A stretch of DNA of 64,000 nucleotides, from the NCBI GenBank assembly GCA_965153455.1, contig OZ234495.1:14008875-14072874 (forward strand), written 5' to 3'. Within the stretch, counting starts at the first letter, position 1, and every line of letters starts with the position of its first letter. Below the pieces are notes generated by a model. It did no database searches and was not told where the DNA came from. It saw only the letters and a list, made by a program, of their open reading frames with translations. The position numbers and the translations under genes are program-made. Source of the DNA: Sphagnum compactum. Lineage: Eukaryota; Bryophyta; Sphagnopsida; Sphagnales. Shown piece after piece: positions 35,391-48,725 of this stretch.

Positions 35391-38300
35391 AAAAATTTTG
35401 CTTGCAAATTGTTGGGATATGTTGCAAGGTGTTGGGTGTAGGTTAATTGAATTTGGGTCTCATTTCTTCCATTATGTGCACCCATCTTCAAACTAACACA
35501 CATTTAACACTATAAAAATTTACAAGAAGTTGCAACATGAAGGCTTTGTGGATGAACTTTCTTTAGCTAGTCAAAAGTAAGAAATTTTTGAAGTGTTTCC
35601 CATTCATCAAGATGGCTATTTTGTTGGGTATGTCTTTTTTTGGTCACATCTCACACACTTTCCTCTTCATTTAGGTCTCCTTTGCCCTTTTCATGTTTCA
35701 AATTTTTGCCTTGAATTTTTGTTTGGCTATTGGTCACACACACAAAACTCTGGTTGTAACATTTAAAGCTATGGTTACAATGTTTATTTCAAACTAGGTT
35801 TAGATGGTCCTACCCATTGATAACATATAGGGTTTCATGTCTATAGTTTTTAACCATGCATCGTTTATATGAATATCAATGTTACGTTCAAAAAAAATTC
35901 ATCTCATGAGAGGTCAACATGATCTTGACATGCCATTATTGAACATTTATTACAAGATTGCATGTTTGAACATTATGATGTAATGCAAGTTTTGTTGGTT
36001 TACACAAAAACACTATCACAAAGTGATAATTTTCAGTGCTTGACTAAATTTGATGCATCATTATGAATATTTAGAAAAAAAAATTGTGATTAAAACTTGC
36101 AATTAATGGTGGTTTATTATCCTAATCTATTATTACATTATGAAATTTGGGCACATATGAATAATTCAATTATTATTTGGAGTAAGTTTTTAGTTTACAC
36201 CTTAATATATCTATATAATACGATTGGTGTACATTTACACAAAGCGCAATTATGAATCAATTGCATATTCATGGTTTTTATAACTTAAAAATAATTTAAA
36301 ACCCAAATCATTTATATGTGATTTTCAAAAAAATTCAAAATTAGTGAAACTTTACGTGTTATTACTTTTGATGTTGTTTGCATTTTTAGTTTTCTTTAAA
36401 ATCATGTATATTGCAGTTGCATTCACCCATTATGTAGTTAACAATGAATTAATATTAAGTAGTTAGATGATATTCAATTTATGTTTTGCATTAGCTTACA
36501 TTGTTTGAATTGGACATATATTGGCCCATTTTGCAAATGTTGTTTGCAAACCCATCTTTGGCTAGTATCACTAGGAACCACCTCACCAAAATTCAAAGAA
36601 AGGTGGACCCCATATATATATATAAAATTATGATTTTTATTATTGACTTGCACTACATAAGATTTGTGTTCCTAAAATGTTCATGACATGTGTTCTTGAT
36701 ATTCTTGACCCTAATCATTTATAAATGTCAAATTGGGCCATTGTAAAATAATTATTTGGTTTATCAACTACAAACACTAGTCTATTGCCCAATTTGTTGA
36801 TTGAAATCCAAAAAATGATAATTATTAAAAATTTGTAAATATATGAAATATGGTTTTTAAAGATTTAGTTTTGACCTTTTAAATTATTCAAAATTTTATG
36901 ATTGCTTCAATCACTATTTGTTAATCAAATAAAAAAGAGGACCATTTTAGGCCCTCCTAGATATTAAAAGCATTAAAAAATGATTAAAAAAAATTTGTGT
37001 TCCTAAATAGAGGAATTTGAAGTGTTACTTTCCTAAAAAAAATTCCTTGACCATTCATTTGGAACATTAAAGTTAATTTTTTGCAAATCCAATTGAAGTT
37101 TCAAATTCTACATAACTTGGCCAATCTGTTGATATAATATTCAAAGTGAAAAGTCTTCTTGAAGTGAATCCTATATTAACTTGAAGTTGAACAAGTCCAA
37201 GAAATTTGGGGTGTGATGTTCCTAGTGGTATTGCTCAAAGGTGGGTTTGCCTTGTTATTGATACAACTTTTAAAACATTTAATGTTTGAAAAAGGGATTG
37301 ATTTTGATGAAGGTGATCATCATGAGTTTAATGAAAAAAATTAAACAAAAGTATGATCATCCAAGTATTTAAAGGATTTGCAAAGAAAGTTGTATTCTTT
37401 GGACCTAGGCCTTTGTCATGGATGTTCAACCAAAAGACAAAGAAATCTATAAGGAATTTGGAATCAATAACAAAAACCACAATGTGTATGTAATTACAAT
37501 GTGTAGGTTTTGGTTGACAAGCTACTTGGGGGTATTAAATTATAAAGAAATGCACTTTGGTTCATCAAGGAACAACACTAGGGCGTAAACAAGATAAAAG
37601 GAGCCACACCTACCATTTAAGGTGCTTGTTAAAAAAAAAGGTTCGTTTGCTAAGATGTTGTGGTAAATTGTTGAAATCTGTTACAAAATAAGTCATGGAT
37701 TAAAATTTCATGATTTTTATAGTGATAAAAAATATTCATGAAAAAAGGGTGTTACACTATATTATTATGTAAAGGTATGGCTAATTATTGTTCATGATTA
37801 TATCATTTTAAAATCATTTCAAGTCATTCAAATATTTTTAAAAATAATGAAAACAATGTTTGTGAAGTGTTTTTGAGTACTTTATATTCAATATATTCAT
37901 TCCAATTTGTTCCGTATGTTCTCATAATATAATATAAACATTGTCATTTAAATTAATGACTTGCAATTTTATTATAACTTTTTATATTAAAACATGAAAA
38001 ACCAAGCATTGGGGACACATGTGGTGATTTTTATTTGTATGATTACACCCAATAACAATGTAATTTAATAAGAATGTTTTGATTGCTAGCACTCCCAAGG
38101 GGGACATTGAGTGTTAAACTTCTAAATTATTTGTGTCAAATAATGATTTTTCAGGGGGAGTATAAGGTGAAGGAATCTTTTTTTTCTCACCTTATAAACA
38201 TTTAATTATTCTAACATGAAAATATTCCATCCACCCTAATTTGTTTGCATGCAATTTCAATACACTCTATTCATTTTATTTAAATTTTTTTAGTAAGCTT

Positions 38301-39959
38301 AGAGTTGGAACGGAAATCAAGATTTCAAAGGGATTTTAAAAAAATAAAAAATTAAATGTGTATTAAGTAATCTATTGTTTAAATTATTATGCAAGTGATC
38401 CATTGAAGTGAGCTAGGACATCTATGAGTAACTATTTCAATACCTTTTAGCAATTTGCTTTGTTACAAGCAAGGTCAACAAATTTTATGGCCAATGCAAT
38501 TTTCATTATAGTCTAAACATATGAGATTTTAGGATTAAACAACATCAATTGGCAATACATCTTGTAATTTGAAATATTAATATTGGCGAAGGCAAGTTCA
38601 ATTGTCAACTAGTTCCTCATACATAAATGGAACAATAAAAACAAATAGAAACCTAACTTAACAACAATTCCTATGATCTTGTAATATAAGATGTTTAACA
38701 CCTCACATGATCACATTAAAATATAAATTCAACTTCTAACCCATTGTTTCTAATGGGCTGAATAGATTTATTATGGTGCTTTTAACATTGCAAATAATAT
38801 TGATGTTGTTGATGGTCCATTGTGACCCAATATTAGTGTATTGTAAACCAAGTGAAGTAGTCCACAAAGATATATAAGTTTGATAAAATAGTTTAATAAG
38901 CTAAACAATAGACCATATTTAAGTTGTGAATGAAGATAAAAATGAGAGAGGGAGGTACACAAATCAATTGCAAAGTATAGTTATCATCCTAAGACAAGGT
39001 CAAGCAAATTTGCTTTCCAATGGAATAATCAATAATTGGACAAAGCTTCCATTGATAATTGGTAAGGGATGCAAGATTTAACAAATAAATGGAAAACAAT
39101 ACAAGAGGTCATGAGCTAATCATTCCTAACTTAACTAATAAATAATATTTTAAATGTTAAATACATATGTTATATTTTAAGAATATATTTTGAATACTAT
39201 GGATTAATGTATATCCTATATTAATTATATTTTAGTTTTAGAATAAACACAACCCTATTATATAACTAAAATTTACCCAATATCTAATATCTGAAACTTG
39301 ATATTTTTATTCATGTATTTTGTAAATTCAAAAAAGAGTGTCCCCCCTAGGTATTCTTAAGAGAATAATGACTGTCAACTTTGGTTTGATAACCTCAAAT
39401 GAAGAAAATGATAATCAACATAATTATGAAGAAATGAAAAAGGTGCCTAGCATGAACAACCACAATTTAAAAACATGTAGGTTTTCATTCTTCAACAAAA
39501 GGTTATGATGATCCTTATTAGTGACAAAATAATAGCAAATGTTATTGTGAATGAATGATAAACAATGCACCTATTTGATGTTGTGGTAGAAAATGACATG
39601 ATCACAATTTTGTACCAATTCAAATTGATGATCCTATCATTGAATATTGATATGAATACCCTCCATGAACAAATAACCTATTTTGAAAAAGGGTGGTTAT
39701 ATATTCATTTCCATGATTTCCTATTTGTCATTGAAATGAATAGGCTTCACATGGACATAATGAGACTAATGAAAATATGTAACTAGTGACAACATACTTG
39801 AAGGACCAAGGTTCAAGTAGTAATACAAGTCATTTTGACCATAATTTTGAAATAGTCAAAATGCCTATTCAAACAAACATGGACCATCATCCTCCACAAT
39901 AGTATGGGAATTGGGTTGCACTATAAGAAACTTTTATTTCATTTGTTGGAATGGTTTAA

Positions 39960-41830
39960 GAAGTGATGGAGGAGCATCAAATTTATGAACATGCAAAATC
40001 CTAAGAAAACAAGTCACAGGGGGAATCAATAATGGTTGATGAAATATATGATTCATTGTTGGAAAATGATATGTGGAAGCTTTATGCATTCCCTCTAGAC
40101 ATGAAAGTAATAAAGAACAAATGGGTTTTATAGATCAAAACTAAAGTTACACAATAGCATTGATTGTTTCAACTTGTTGATTGAGTTGTGGCAAAAGGAT
40201 GTTTCCAAACATATGGAATAGATTCTACACAAAGATTTGAACTCAAATTTGATATGAATATGATTTTTTTCAATGGAGATCTTAATGAGGAGATTTATAT
40301 GGAGCTCGTGAATTTGAATAAAGTTTGCTTTCACAAAACTTGTTCCAAAGATTTAAGACATTCTAGGACTTCTGACTCCCATAGTGGGAATGCACTTGGA
40401 GGTTTTTGAAGCTTTTGCCTTACATTTTTACACACTTGGTTTTTACCAAGGGAGTGTTTTTGGGATTGAGTTTATGTTTGTGGGTCCAAACACACTATTA
40501 GTACCCACATAATGTGTAAGTATAATGGTTTTATTTTTCACATTTTCAAGTGATAAACCAAGTTGTTTAAATTTTTTAATTTATTTTTCAAATATATTAT
40601 GGGAAGAAAATCTACTGAATATAAAATACCCAAAAACACTTTTAAAAGGGTACATATTGAATGCTTTTGTCGCTTAATCATGTAAAAGAAGTTTTTGCTT
40701 ACTTTCTATTCATTTTATGTACATTCATCTTATTTTCACATCTACATAATAATATAGTGTGACATTTTTTTGGGTCAATTTTTTTTAATGTTGACTTGTT
40801 AATAATGATTTTAAAAATATTCATTTGCATTCATGTTATTAAGAGTCAAAAGTGCCCCCAAATATAAAGTGCTTATAAGCTAAGTGTAATGGGATTCAAA
40901 GTTCAATGAATTTTTGATGCAACACAAGCTTGTACCAACATTTGCCAATCCATGTGTTTATGTTAACAAAACTCAACCAATCCTTTTGGTTGCAATTTTT
41001 GTTGGACTAAAAGTTTGCAAAGATACAATGAGATTGGATAATGTGGTCAATCATCGGAGGATCATTTTTAAAATGACTAAAAGGGAAGCTAATTGCTACA
41101 TGGGTTTGCACATTAATTGGAACCAACAAGTGAAGTCCATATACATTGAATACATTATTTGTACCCTAAAGAAGTTTGGATTCAAATATTCCCATCTGAT
41201 GGTCACACCATGGACGTGAACGTCCATATGTGAGTGGGCAATTCAAAAGATAACGTGATCCCAACTTTTCATACCTTGATATTGTGGGAAACATCATGTT
41301 TGCAATGCTTCATTGCAATGTTTGTTGTATTAGGAAGTATCTCAATGAAACAACACATTACAAGCTATGTTATTCTACAGGAGATAAGGATCATTTTTTG
41401 GTAGCTTATGTTAATGCGGTCTTTGCAAGGGGCATTGATGATAGAAGATCCAAGAGTGGTTGTCTTGTTTATTTGAATGGAGGCCTTGTTAGGTGGTTAA
41501 ACCAAAACGAACAATGTGTTGAGAGCTCAAGAATAGAAGTTGAGTATCTTGCCATGACATTGATGTGCAAAGAAATAGTATGGCTAAAGCATTTACTTCA
41601 TGAATTACCATGTGATCCAAAATTTCCAACAAAGATAGCTTGGTCATATGAGCTACATTGGAACAAACGATCAAGTTGCTGATGTGCTGACCAAGGTTCT
41701 TACACTAGACAAACTTTAGTGTTTGTCTAGAATTCCTAGATAATCAATCAATGAGTAGGAGATGACATTTGAAAGGAATTTCCATTGATCAAAATGCTGT
41801 CACAATTAGTGGGAGTATTGTTGTTACAGC
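39960..41830 (+). pseudogene. Ty1-copia pol remnant (reverse transcriptase and RNase H)
   Basis: Broken frames read in copia order. SLLENDMWKL..FPLDMKVIKNKWVL and VAKGCFQTYGID are at about 40040-40220, FFNGDLNEEIYME at 40267-40305, FNEFLMQHKLVPTFANPCVY at about 40900, the RT end (IFKMTKREANCYMGLHINW) at about 41065-41130, and RNase H (RSKSGCLVYLNGG, ESSRIEVEYLAM, KEIVWLKHLLHEL) at about 41445-41610. GTGGGAGTATTG just before 41822 is a typical copia polypurine tract. There are many stops and frame breaks, and the catalytic YVDD position reads as FVGL. It cannot encode an active enzyme. No 5' LTR was found. Confidence 0.85.
40345..40888. mobile_element. Insertion of about 540 bp inside the copia RT remnant
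   Basis: The RT homology stops after NKVCFHKTC and resumes at W-DSKFNEFL, and the intervening 540 bases have no RT similarity. ACTTCTGACTC at about 40369 and GAGTCAAAAGT at about 40843 form imperfect 11-bp inverted repeats (10 of 11), which may mark a small non-autonomous transposon. No target duplication is clear. Confidence 0.45.
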
Positions 41831-42100
41831 TATTTACATTGTGTAGACGATTTAGATGGTTCCATGGAAATTGGTGCAGCAGTGCAATTCAAATTATAGT
41901 TTCCTGCTAGTTTGTAGTTTTCCAGCTTTTTGGTAGTTAGTTGCTCCTCTTCTTGGCAATCATTATAGATATATGCCTGCTTGAAATGAGTTGATAGACT
42001 AAACTCTTTTAAATATCACATATACTTGTTGCATGCACAAAGTTGTTGGAATGAAGTCTTTCTTTATCTAATTTCTTTGCCTAATTTCAATACTAGGTTG
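41819..42100 (+). repeat. Probable remnant 3' LTR of the copia element
   Basis: It follows directly after the polypurine tract and starts with TG (TGTTACAGC at 41822). The element's other LTR was not found, so the right edge is a guess based on length and on a CA near 42035-42040. Confidence 0.4.
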
Positions 42101-44050
42101 AAATTACCATTGACAATCTCAAGGTTATGGCCATTTTATTCTCATTGTGTCAGTTTTGCTTTGACTGGAACTGACACAATGGTTGTTGTCAAAGCATTAA
42201 GATGAATTTAAATTTCTCTTCAATTTTGTAAACATAAACTTTTAGTTCCAGAAGTTAAAAAATCCTTGCAGTCAAAGAGAGTGAGGAAGGAACTGGTTCA
42301 CAACTTTTGCCAAAATGGTAACACTTGTAGCTGATCAATTGTGTTGCTGTAGAATCCATTGTGATTGGACTTGGGTTACAGATTTTGCCAGATGATATTG
42401 ATATCAATGGCCACGGATATGATGATTGTGCACTTTGGGATCAACATGGGAAAATTCTGTTTGTTCAAATTCTGAATTACCAGAAAAAAATTGCCCCAGA
42501 GATTTGGAGGCACTGAAGAAGTGTGCTGTAATTTCCCAGATTGGTGACAACAGCAGGCCATTGTCAAGTTCTTAAGCCTCAATTTGAGTTCACCCAAGTG
42601 ATTTATAACATCTCGGCATCTTTGAGAAGGGAGACATAATTTGGGTGCCAAGTTGGCTGAGCTGATCAAGCCTCTAACCTTTCCGTTTATATGGCCTAAT
42701 GTGCATGATCTCTTCTCCTTGGAATGTGAAGAAGTTCACGATTCATGTCCTGTGAACTTTTTGTGACAGCTGATTGCTCACAACGTTTTCACCATGCCAG
42801 TTTGATCATGACTGCTAGACAGATCTGTTGTCAACCTTCCTCATGGCCACTTCCATCAAAGTTTGCGTGTTTTTGAAAGTGTTGCTGTTGCTCTCCAGTT
42901 CAATTCTTGTGCATCTTGAGGGGCTGCCATATTGGCCATCACCAAATAGAGTGTTCCGATGCCTTGTGAAGGAATGTGGTATCTCTGTGAGACTTTATCC
43001 CATCACCAAAGTATCCCATCTTTGGTGCACCACACTTTATCCCATCTCTTTTGCCCAAAGCACTATGTCTTGGAACCTATCTAGGTAGGCCAAAGGCAAC
43101 GACATGCTACAATATGTCAAATTTTGAGGTGTCCAAAGTTTGATCACTTTTTTTGTGTGATGGCCGAATCAAAGAAGACCATCACCAAAACAAAAGAAGT
43201 TTGGGTGCACTCACAACTAATTAAACCCCTAAATGCCTGATAAGCCAAAAAATGATTTTTTTCTAGGTTTAAAATAAAATAAAATGCAGCAAGCAAGGTT
43301 TTAAATTTTTTTCCAAAATTATTTTTGGACTATGTGAAGTGTGGTCATAGGCTGGCATGCTGATGGGGGAAGTCCATGTCAATGTAGGGTTTGGCTTGAA
43401 TGAAAATGAGGAATGCAGCAACTTCTAAAGGAGGAGTTTTTGCCCCAAGGCAATCATGATTGTCAATCAGTTGAAGGATAGTTTCAAAAGGAGTTGCACT
43501 TCTATTTTGGATGCGGGGATGGTCAACACTTTATTATGGCTAATTCACCTGCAATTGCAATTGGCTGATTTTCTGGTTTAATACATCAATGAAGCAATTT
43601 GACAAATTTTGATAGTCCGACCAATTGTGCTACAAGTTGACCTTCAAAAGGTGCCAGAGGCATATACTAGTTAGTCCTCATTACAATAGCTAAGGTAGAG
43701 AGTCTACCTTGCTGAACTTTTCATTTGGTCAAAGTGAAGCGGTACCCACTAGCGGGGCCGCGGCAAGTGTCCATGCAGGATGGATGGTGTGGACAGGAAA
43801 CACATTTTCATTGTATTTTTGTTCCATAGCCAAGCATAGTGGTTGGCTATGAACTAGCCATCCACATGCATCTAATGACCTGGCAGCCACCAAGTGCCTT
43901 ACATACGTACCTACCTACATAGTAGCCAGCCACTATACAGGCTACTATACATTCCTTATCTTAGATGAACACTTACATAGGTAATTACCTAAGTAGTGTG
44001 AGGTGGAAGTTGGAGGGTTTACATAAGAGGTTGAAAGAACCTTGGTAGCC
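42100..44050. other. Intergenic sequence, nothing recognised
   Basis: This is moderately AT-rich, with short open frames that match no family I know. Near 43750-43770 there is a small GC-rich patch (GCGGGGCCGCGG). No repeats longer than simple words were noticed. Confidence 0.4.
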
Positions 44051-44290
44051 TAATCTTGGTTTGTCCATAACTGATCAAATATATAATGGGTTTCCAATGG
44101 ATTCTGCACTGGTGGATGCTGGGTCATATTATACCTTTCATTGTGGATTGGTACAAGTACAGACTCCAGACCAGCAACATATGGAGTGGTGAGGAATCCC
44201 TGTTTTGCATTGTCAATCTGTTCCCTCATTTGTGTTTTGGGATTGGGAATTTTGTTGTTGCCTTTTGTTTTGCAGTCTGCTGTTCCGTAC

Positions 44291-44521
44291 ATTCAAACAT
44301 CAAACTTTTGTGCAACAAGCATCCGAATTTCAGTAACATTCAAACAACAGACTTTTGTGCAATAGACAAGTCTGAATTTCAGTCTATTCAAACAGCAAAC
44401 TTTTGTGCAACAGACAAGTCTGAATTTCAGTCTATTCAAAAATCAAACTTTTGTGCAACAGAGATTGAATTTCAGTACACTCAAACAGCAAACCATTTGT
44501 GCAACAGACATCAGATTTCAG
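44291..44521 (+). repeat. 48-bp tandem repeat, about five copies
   Basis: Units starting TTCAAAC occur at 44292, 44339, 44387 and 44435, and TCAAAC at 44481. Each continues with ACTTTTGTGCAACAGACAAG or a variant and GAATTTCAGT. In the frame open from about 44086 to 44658 this gives a 16-residue unit, SIQTANFCATDKSEFQ. The frame has no other recognisable feature and may be chance. Confidence 0.8.
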
Positions 44522-44879
44522 TTGGGGGCTTCTTGAGGTTTTCAAAATCCCCAAAGACTTGCAGAGTTTTGGTACTGCAAAAAAATCTAATTTGTATGAT
44601 ATTCATCGTACTGAATATTTCATCAACTTTCGGACTCTGGGTTATCTGGAGGTTGTAGGCTCCATGTCAGGGCTATTGCTGTTCAGAGATCGAGAACAAA
44701 AACCCAGTCTGTGTTCCTCAATAGATGTGGACTCCAGTTCTATAATTGCCAGTAAAAAATTCAATGTGTGTGTGAAACACACAACATTAGAAACTTTCTT
44801 CAGTCAACAGCAAGTTAGAGAAGTTAGAACCTGGATGTTGAAACCTCGTACCAAAAACTAGTAGTCTAAGTGTTTTGTA

Positions 44880-45230
44880 CTGCACTGATTGCTTTGTCCT
44901 TGTCTACTTCGAGCAGTTCCACCTTCAACAGTATAAATGGCTTGTGAATAATAATTTGGATGAAGCTCAAGCTTTGAATTACTTGAAATTGAGTTTCGAC
45001 TTGTGTATATGTAGAAGATACAATGCTCTTCAAAAGGATCAATAGAGAAATATGATTAGCTTGGATTGGCCCATGCGATGGATGTGATGGCATTTATTTG
45101 ATTTTTCATTGTACATTATATTTATCGATGAGAGGGTAAAAATTAACTTGCCTTCTACTTTGGAAATAGTAGACACTTGTAAAAGCCCACATATTGTTTT
45201 TGTGAAAGATGAGGGTAGCAACCTTGGAAC
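44880..45230 (+). repeat. Dispersed repeat family Y, copy 1
   Basis: It contains TATAAATGGCTTGTGAATAA, AATTTGGATGAAGCTCAAG and CTTTGAATTACTTGAAA, then GATTAGCTTGGATTGGCCCA. The same order, with substitutions, is found at about 61590-61930 on the same strand. No coding sequence is seen. Confidence 0.6.
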
Positions 45231-46059
45231 TATGGCTACAACATTGTAATCTAATGTTGATTGTGAACCTTTGAAGTTTTTTTAGGTTTATGAGGGTTTT
45301 TGTTCCGGGCAGGGTGAAAGCACACTACAATGCAGACAATTTAAAGGAAAATTGGGACTACATATATTATAAAAAGTAGGAACATGTAAGATTTCATTCA
45401 TTTTGAATTTTTTTAGAGATCACATGTAGTTAATTTGGGCTTCAAACATAAAATAAGTTATTAAACCTTTCAATATGCAATTGATTAGTAGTTGTATCAT
45501 TGTGTAAAAATACACCAATAATTTTATAAACATTGATTTAAAACCCCTATTTTACAATAGATTAACATTTTGAAAATCCATTCTTTTTATGTAAAGTGAT
45601 AAAAACAACACTTAGCCCATCTGGAAGAACATTTTACAATTTTAAAATATCATAATTTTCATCATTATTATAACATAATGTACTAACAATTGTTTTTAAA
45701 ACATCTAATATCAACTTCACAACTTGAAAAGAAATTGAAAATTTTAGTAAAAAAAATTCTTCTTCATGGTTATCTTTTTACATGTGCAAAATTTCACGGA
45801 TAAACTACCATTAAATTTAGTCCTTTATAGTCCTTTTTTACAATTGCAACATTGTGACAAGGTTGTTGCAAAGTGAAAATGTATTCCAATTAATAATTAA
45901 TTTGTTCATATTTGTTTCAATTTCATGATACAATGATATATTGGGATGTAAACCACCATTAATCGAAATTTTTAATTACAAAATATTTTCCAAACATCCA
46001 CCATGATATATCAAAGTTCCATAATTGTCAAATTATGATAGTTTTTTGTTTGCACTAGC

Positions 46060-47107
46060 ACTAAAAGTTGAAAATTCTTGTCACAAGGTTTACTAACAAG
46101 ATTCTAATGTTTGAAGAGACTTTGGAATTTAAGCAAGTCATACTGTTTGAGAGTCCTTATGCCCCAAGTGTGGGCCATTGTAGAAGCTATCATTTGATGT
46201 TTGAATCTTGTGGTGAGTGCATGTGTAATGAACTAATCATGAAATCACTAATTACTATCAGATGTTTTAGCTACTATAATTGTGGCCATGGAAGTTGAAC
46301 AAATCCCATTATTGATGGGAGTGAAATTTTTGATCAATTTAATATGGAACTCCATCTCTTGAACAAAAATATGTAGTTGGAGGTTGTGAAGGTGATAAGA
46401 CCTTTTCTAAAAAATTTGAAATCCTTTGATTCTTGGCAAGTTCATAGTATGCTGGCCCTAATGCTGGATCCCCATTTCAAATCCTTGTAGGTCGTGGAAA
46501 ATTTTGTGGGGTGTGGAAACGAAATTCGTTTCACAGCTGAATATGATGTGAAAGAGGTCATCCCTTTTTTGATGACCATTTTTTATTACTTAAACCTTAT
46601 TGTCCAAACAATGTATATAGTGCCAAGTGATGGACCCAATGGAGTTGCTATTGAAATTAAAGAAGTGGATATTGACATTTTTGGTGTCAGATTATCCATG
46701 GAAAAATCTTCCCGAACTTGTTGTTGGAGAATTGTTTCTATTTCAGAAGTTATTCATTCCACTATCCAAGTGTCTAGATCCTCTTGCTTGGTGGCAGACC
46801 CATGAAAGTGAATTTCCGAATATCGGCTTCCTTCCAAACAAGTACTTGAGATTCCTAGGTCTCAAATTGAAACTAAAAAAATGGTTAGCTTGGTTGGTGT
46901 CTTGATATAGCTTGTTGGTTACAAGTTGAGAATTTTGATTGGACTATCATCGTGGTAAAAAATTGGCCAAATGATCCACGTTTGATTTGTTTAGCAAATG
47001 TAAACTTCAAGGATTATATTAAATTTGAAATTACTTTAGCTGAAGACAATTATGAATTGATTGGAAAATTTGAATTCTTTGAAAAACTAAAAGTTGAAAA
47101 CGATTAA
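46060..47107 (+). pseudogene. hAT-superfamily transposase remnant with C-terminal dimerisation region
   Basis: Broken frames follow a hAT transposase from its middle to its end. KILMFEETLEFKQVILF is at about 46085-46145. MLALMLDPHFKSL then VVENFVGCGNEIRFTAEYD is at about 46450-46545. ELFLFQKLFIPLSKCLDPLAWW and HESEFPNIGFLPNKYL are at about 46720-46855. MVSLVGVLI, a stop, and after a frame break VVKNWPNDPRLICL are at about 46880-46995. It carries several stops and frameshifts and lacks the N-terminal BED finger region. Terminal inverted repeats were not found. Confidence 0.8.
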
Positions 47108-47789
47108 TAGGTTATTCACTCTCCAAGCTTGGATTTCCTTGTCCTTGAAATGTTTCGAACTTTTGTTTGGTCCATGTTTCAATGTTGCAAGGCTTTTGGT
47201 CTATTAGGTGAAGTTTTTTAATCCTTGGGGTTTTTCTGTTTCTACTGCTAATCAAGCTTTAGCAACCTTTTGGGCATGTGTTCTTTTGTTGATCAAGCAC
47301 CGACAATTTTTTGGGCATTAAGTTTCTTTCATTAATGTCTTTGTTGTTGGTCAAGTTACAACAACTTTATGGGCATTGTGTTGCTGATCAAACTATAGCA
47401 AGGTTTTGGGTGTTTTTAGGTGTGTGAGGTGGTTTTGTGGGTGTTTTTTTTTGTTTGTTTTTTTTTTTTTGGCAGGCAACTTGTGTTCTAATGGGCAAAG
47501 TTCTCTATAGAATTGGGGTTTGAGTTCCAGAATTCCTCCACGAGCTACTTGATTTCCAATGTTTCAATTTTTGAATTTTTTTTTATAATTGTATAATTAC
47601 AATGTGAAGTTTGGTATACATATCTTGTATGCATATCTACATGTTACCTTGAATTTCAAAACTGGCAAATGAATAAAAATAATTCAATGAGTGCATAATA
47701 ACTGTGGTTACAAATTTATAAAAAGAATATGCCCTATTTATATCCTCGGGACTGGTCAAAATTATCATAACTGGGCCACCGGGGTTTGG

Positions 47790-48430
47790 CTGGTTAGGAC
47801 TGCTGGTTCTGGTTCCAGTTAACTGAACCAGCACCAAACAGAACTGAACCGGAGCCATGTCTGATTTCGAGGAATATGAACTGGAACCATGTTTAAAATC
47901 AGATCCGGTTTTGAAACCACCATCCAAGTTGGACCTTGTTCTGGAACTGGAACCAGAATTTCTGGAAATGAAATTCTCTGGGAAAAACAAGCCCTAGAAC
48001 TGGAGGTTAACCAGCAGTTAATCACTGGTTCCAAACTAGACCACTTAAAACCGGAACTGGATCTGATTTCAAGAACTGGAACTGGATCTGATTTCAAGAA
48101 CTGGAACTGGATCTGATTTCAAGAACTGGAACTGGATCTGATTTCAAGAACTGGAACTGGATCCGATTTCAAGAACTGGAACTGGATCTGATTTCAAGAA
48201 CTGGAACTGGATCCGATTTCAAGAACTGGAACTGGATCCGATTTCAAGAACTGGAACTGGATCTGATTTCAAGAACTGGAACTGGATCCGATTTCAAGAA
48301 CTGGAACTGGATCTGATTTCAAGAACTGGAACTGGATCCGATTTCAAGAACAGGAACTAGAACCTGATTTCTATTCTAAGAACTCGACCAGAACCAGACC
48401 TGGAGTTCCACTGTTTGGTGGAACTGGAAC
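47790..48430 (+). repeat. GGAACTGGA-rich region containing a 25-bp minisatellite
   Basis: The core at 48061-48360 has 12 copies of a 25-base unit (ATCTGATTTCAAGAACTGG plus AACTGG). T/C alternates at one position (ATCTG/ATCCG). The flanks from 47790 to 48060 and up to 48430 consist of looser variants of GGTTCC/GGAACTGAACC words. The period is not a multiple of three, which argues against a protein repeat. Confidence 0.9.
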
Positions 48431-48555
48431 CGAAACCTAATTTTTTTTTTTGTTAAAGAACTGAAACCGCAGGTTCTTCATAAAAGGCAAGAAGTGACCA
48501 AAATTGGTTTCGACTCTCTCTCGTTTATTAAAAAATAGATAGATATATAAAAGGG

Positions 48556-48725
48556 AAAATTCAATTTAAGAAATTGAATCCAATTAAATTGGAAATTGAA
48601 GTGAATTGAGTTGAATTCACTTCAATTCAATTTCAAATTGCATGCAATGTTAAATTCATTATTTTTATTCAAATGGAACTTAATTTTCACAAAATCAACT
48701 CAGTTTAAATTTAAATTTTTTATTT
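48556..48725 (-). repeat. Dispersed repeat family X, inverted copy
   Basis: It is the reverse complement of the 34690-34870 repeat. AACTTAATTTTCACAAAATC lies at about 48677-48696 and GAATTCACTTCAATTC at about 48613-48628. Confidence 0.6.

Larger units (their letters stand above)
32035..39900. other. AT-rich intergenic DNA, no gene seen
   Basis: About 7.9 kb of AT-rich sequence has stops in every frame. It holds only scattered dispersed repeats (about 32640-32790, 34690-34870, 35290-35390) and a GGGGGAGTATAAGG word near 38155 that resembles a retroelement polypurine tract, without an adjacent coding remnant I can recognise. The 3' end of the C78 gene probably lies in the first 100 bases (ATTAAA near 32090). 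Confidence 0.55.

Noticed and set aside
36501-36686. 61-residue frame in the AT-rich spacer
   Set aside because: There is no recognisable motif, no neighbours in phase, and it ends in a TATATA run.
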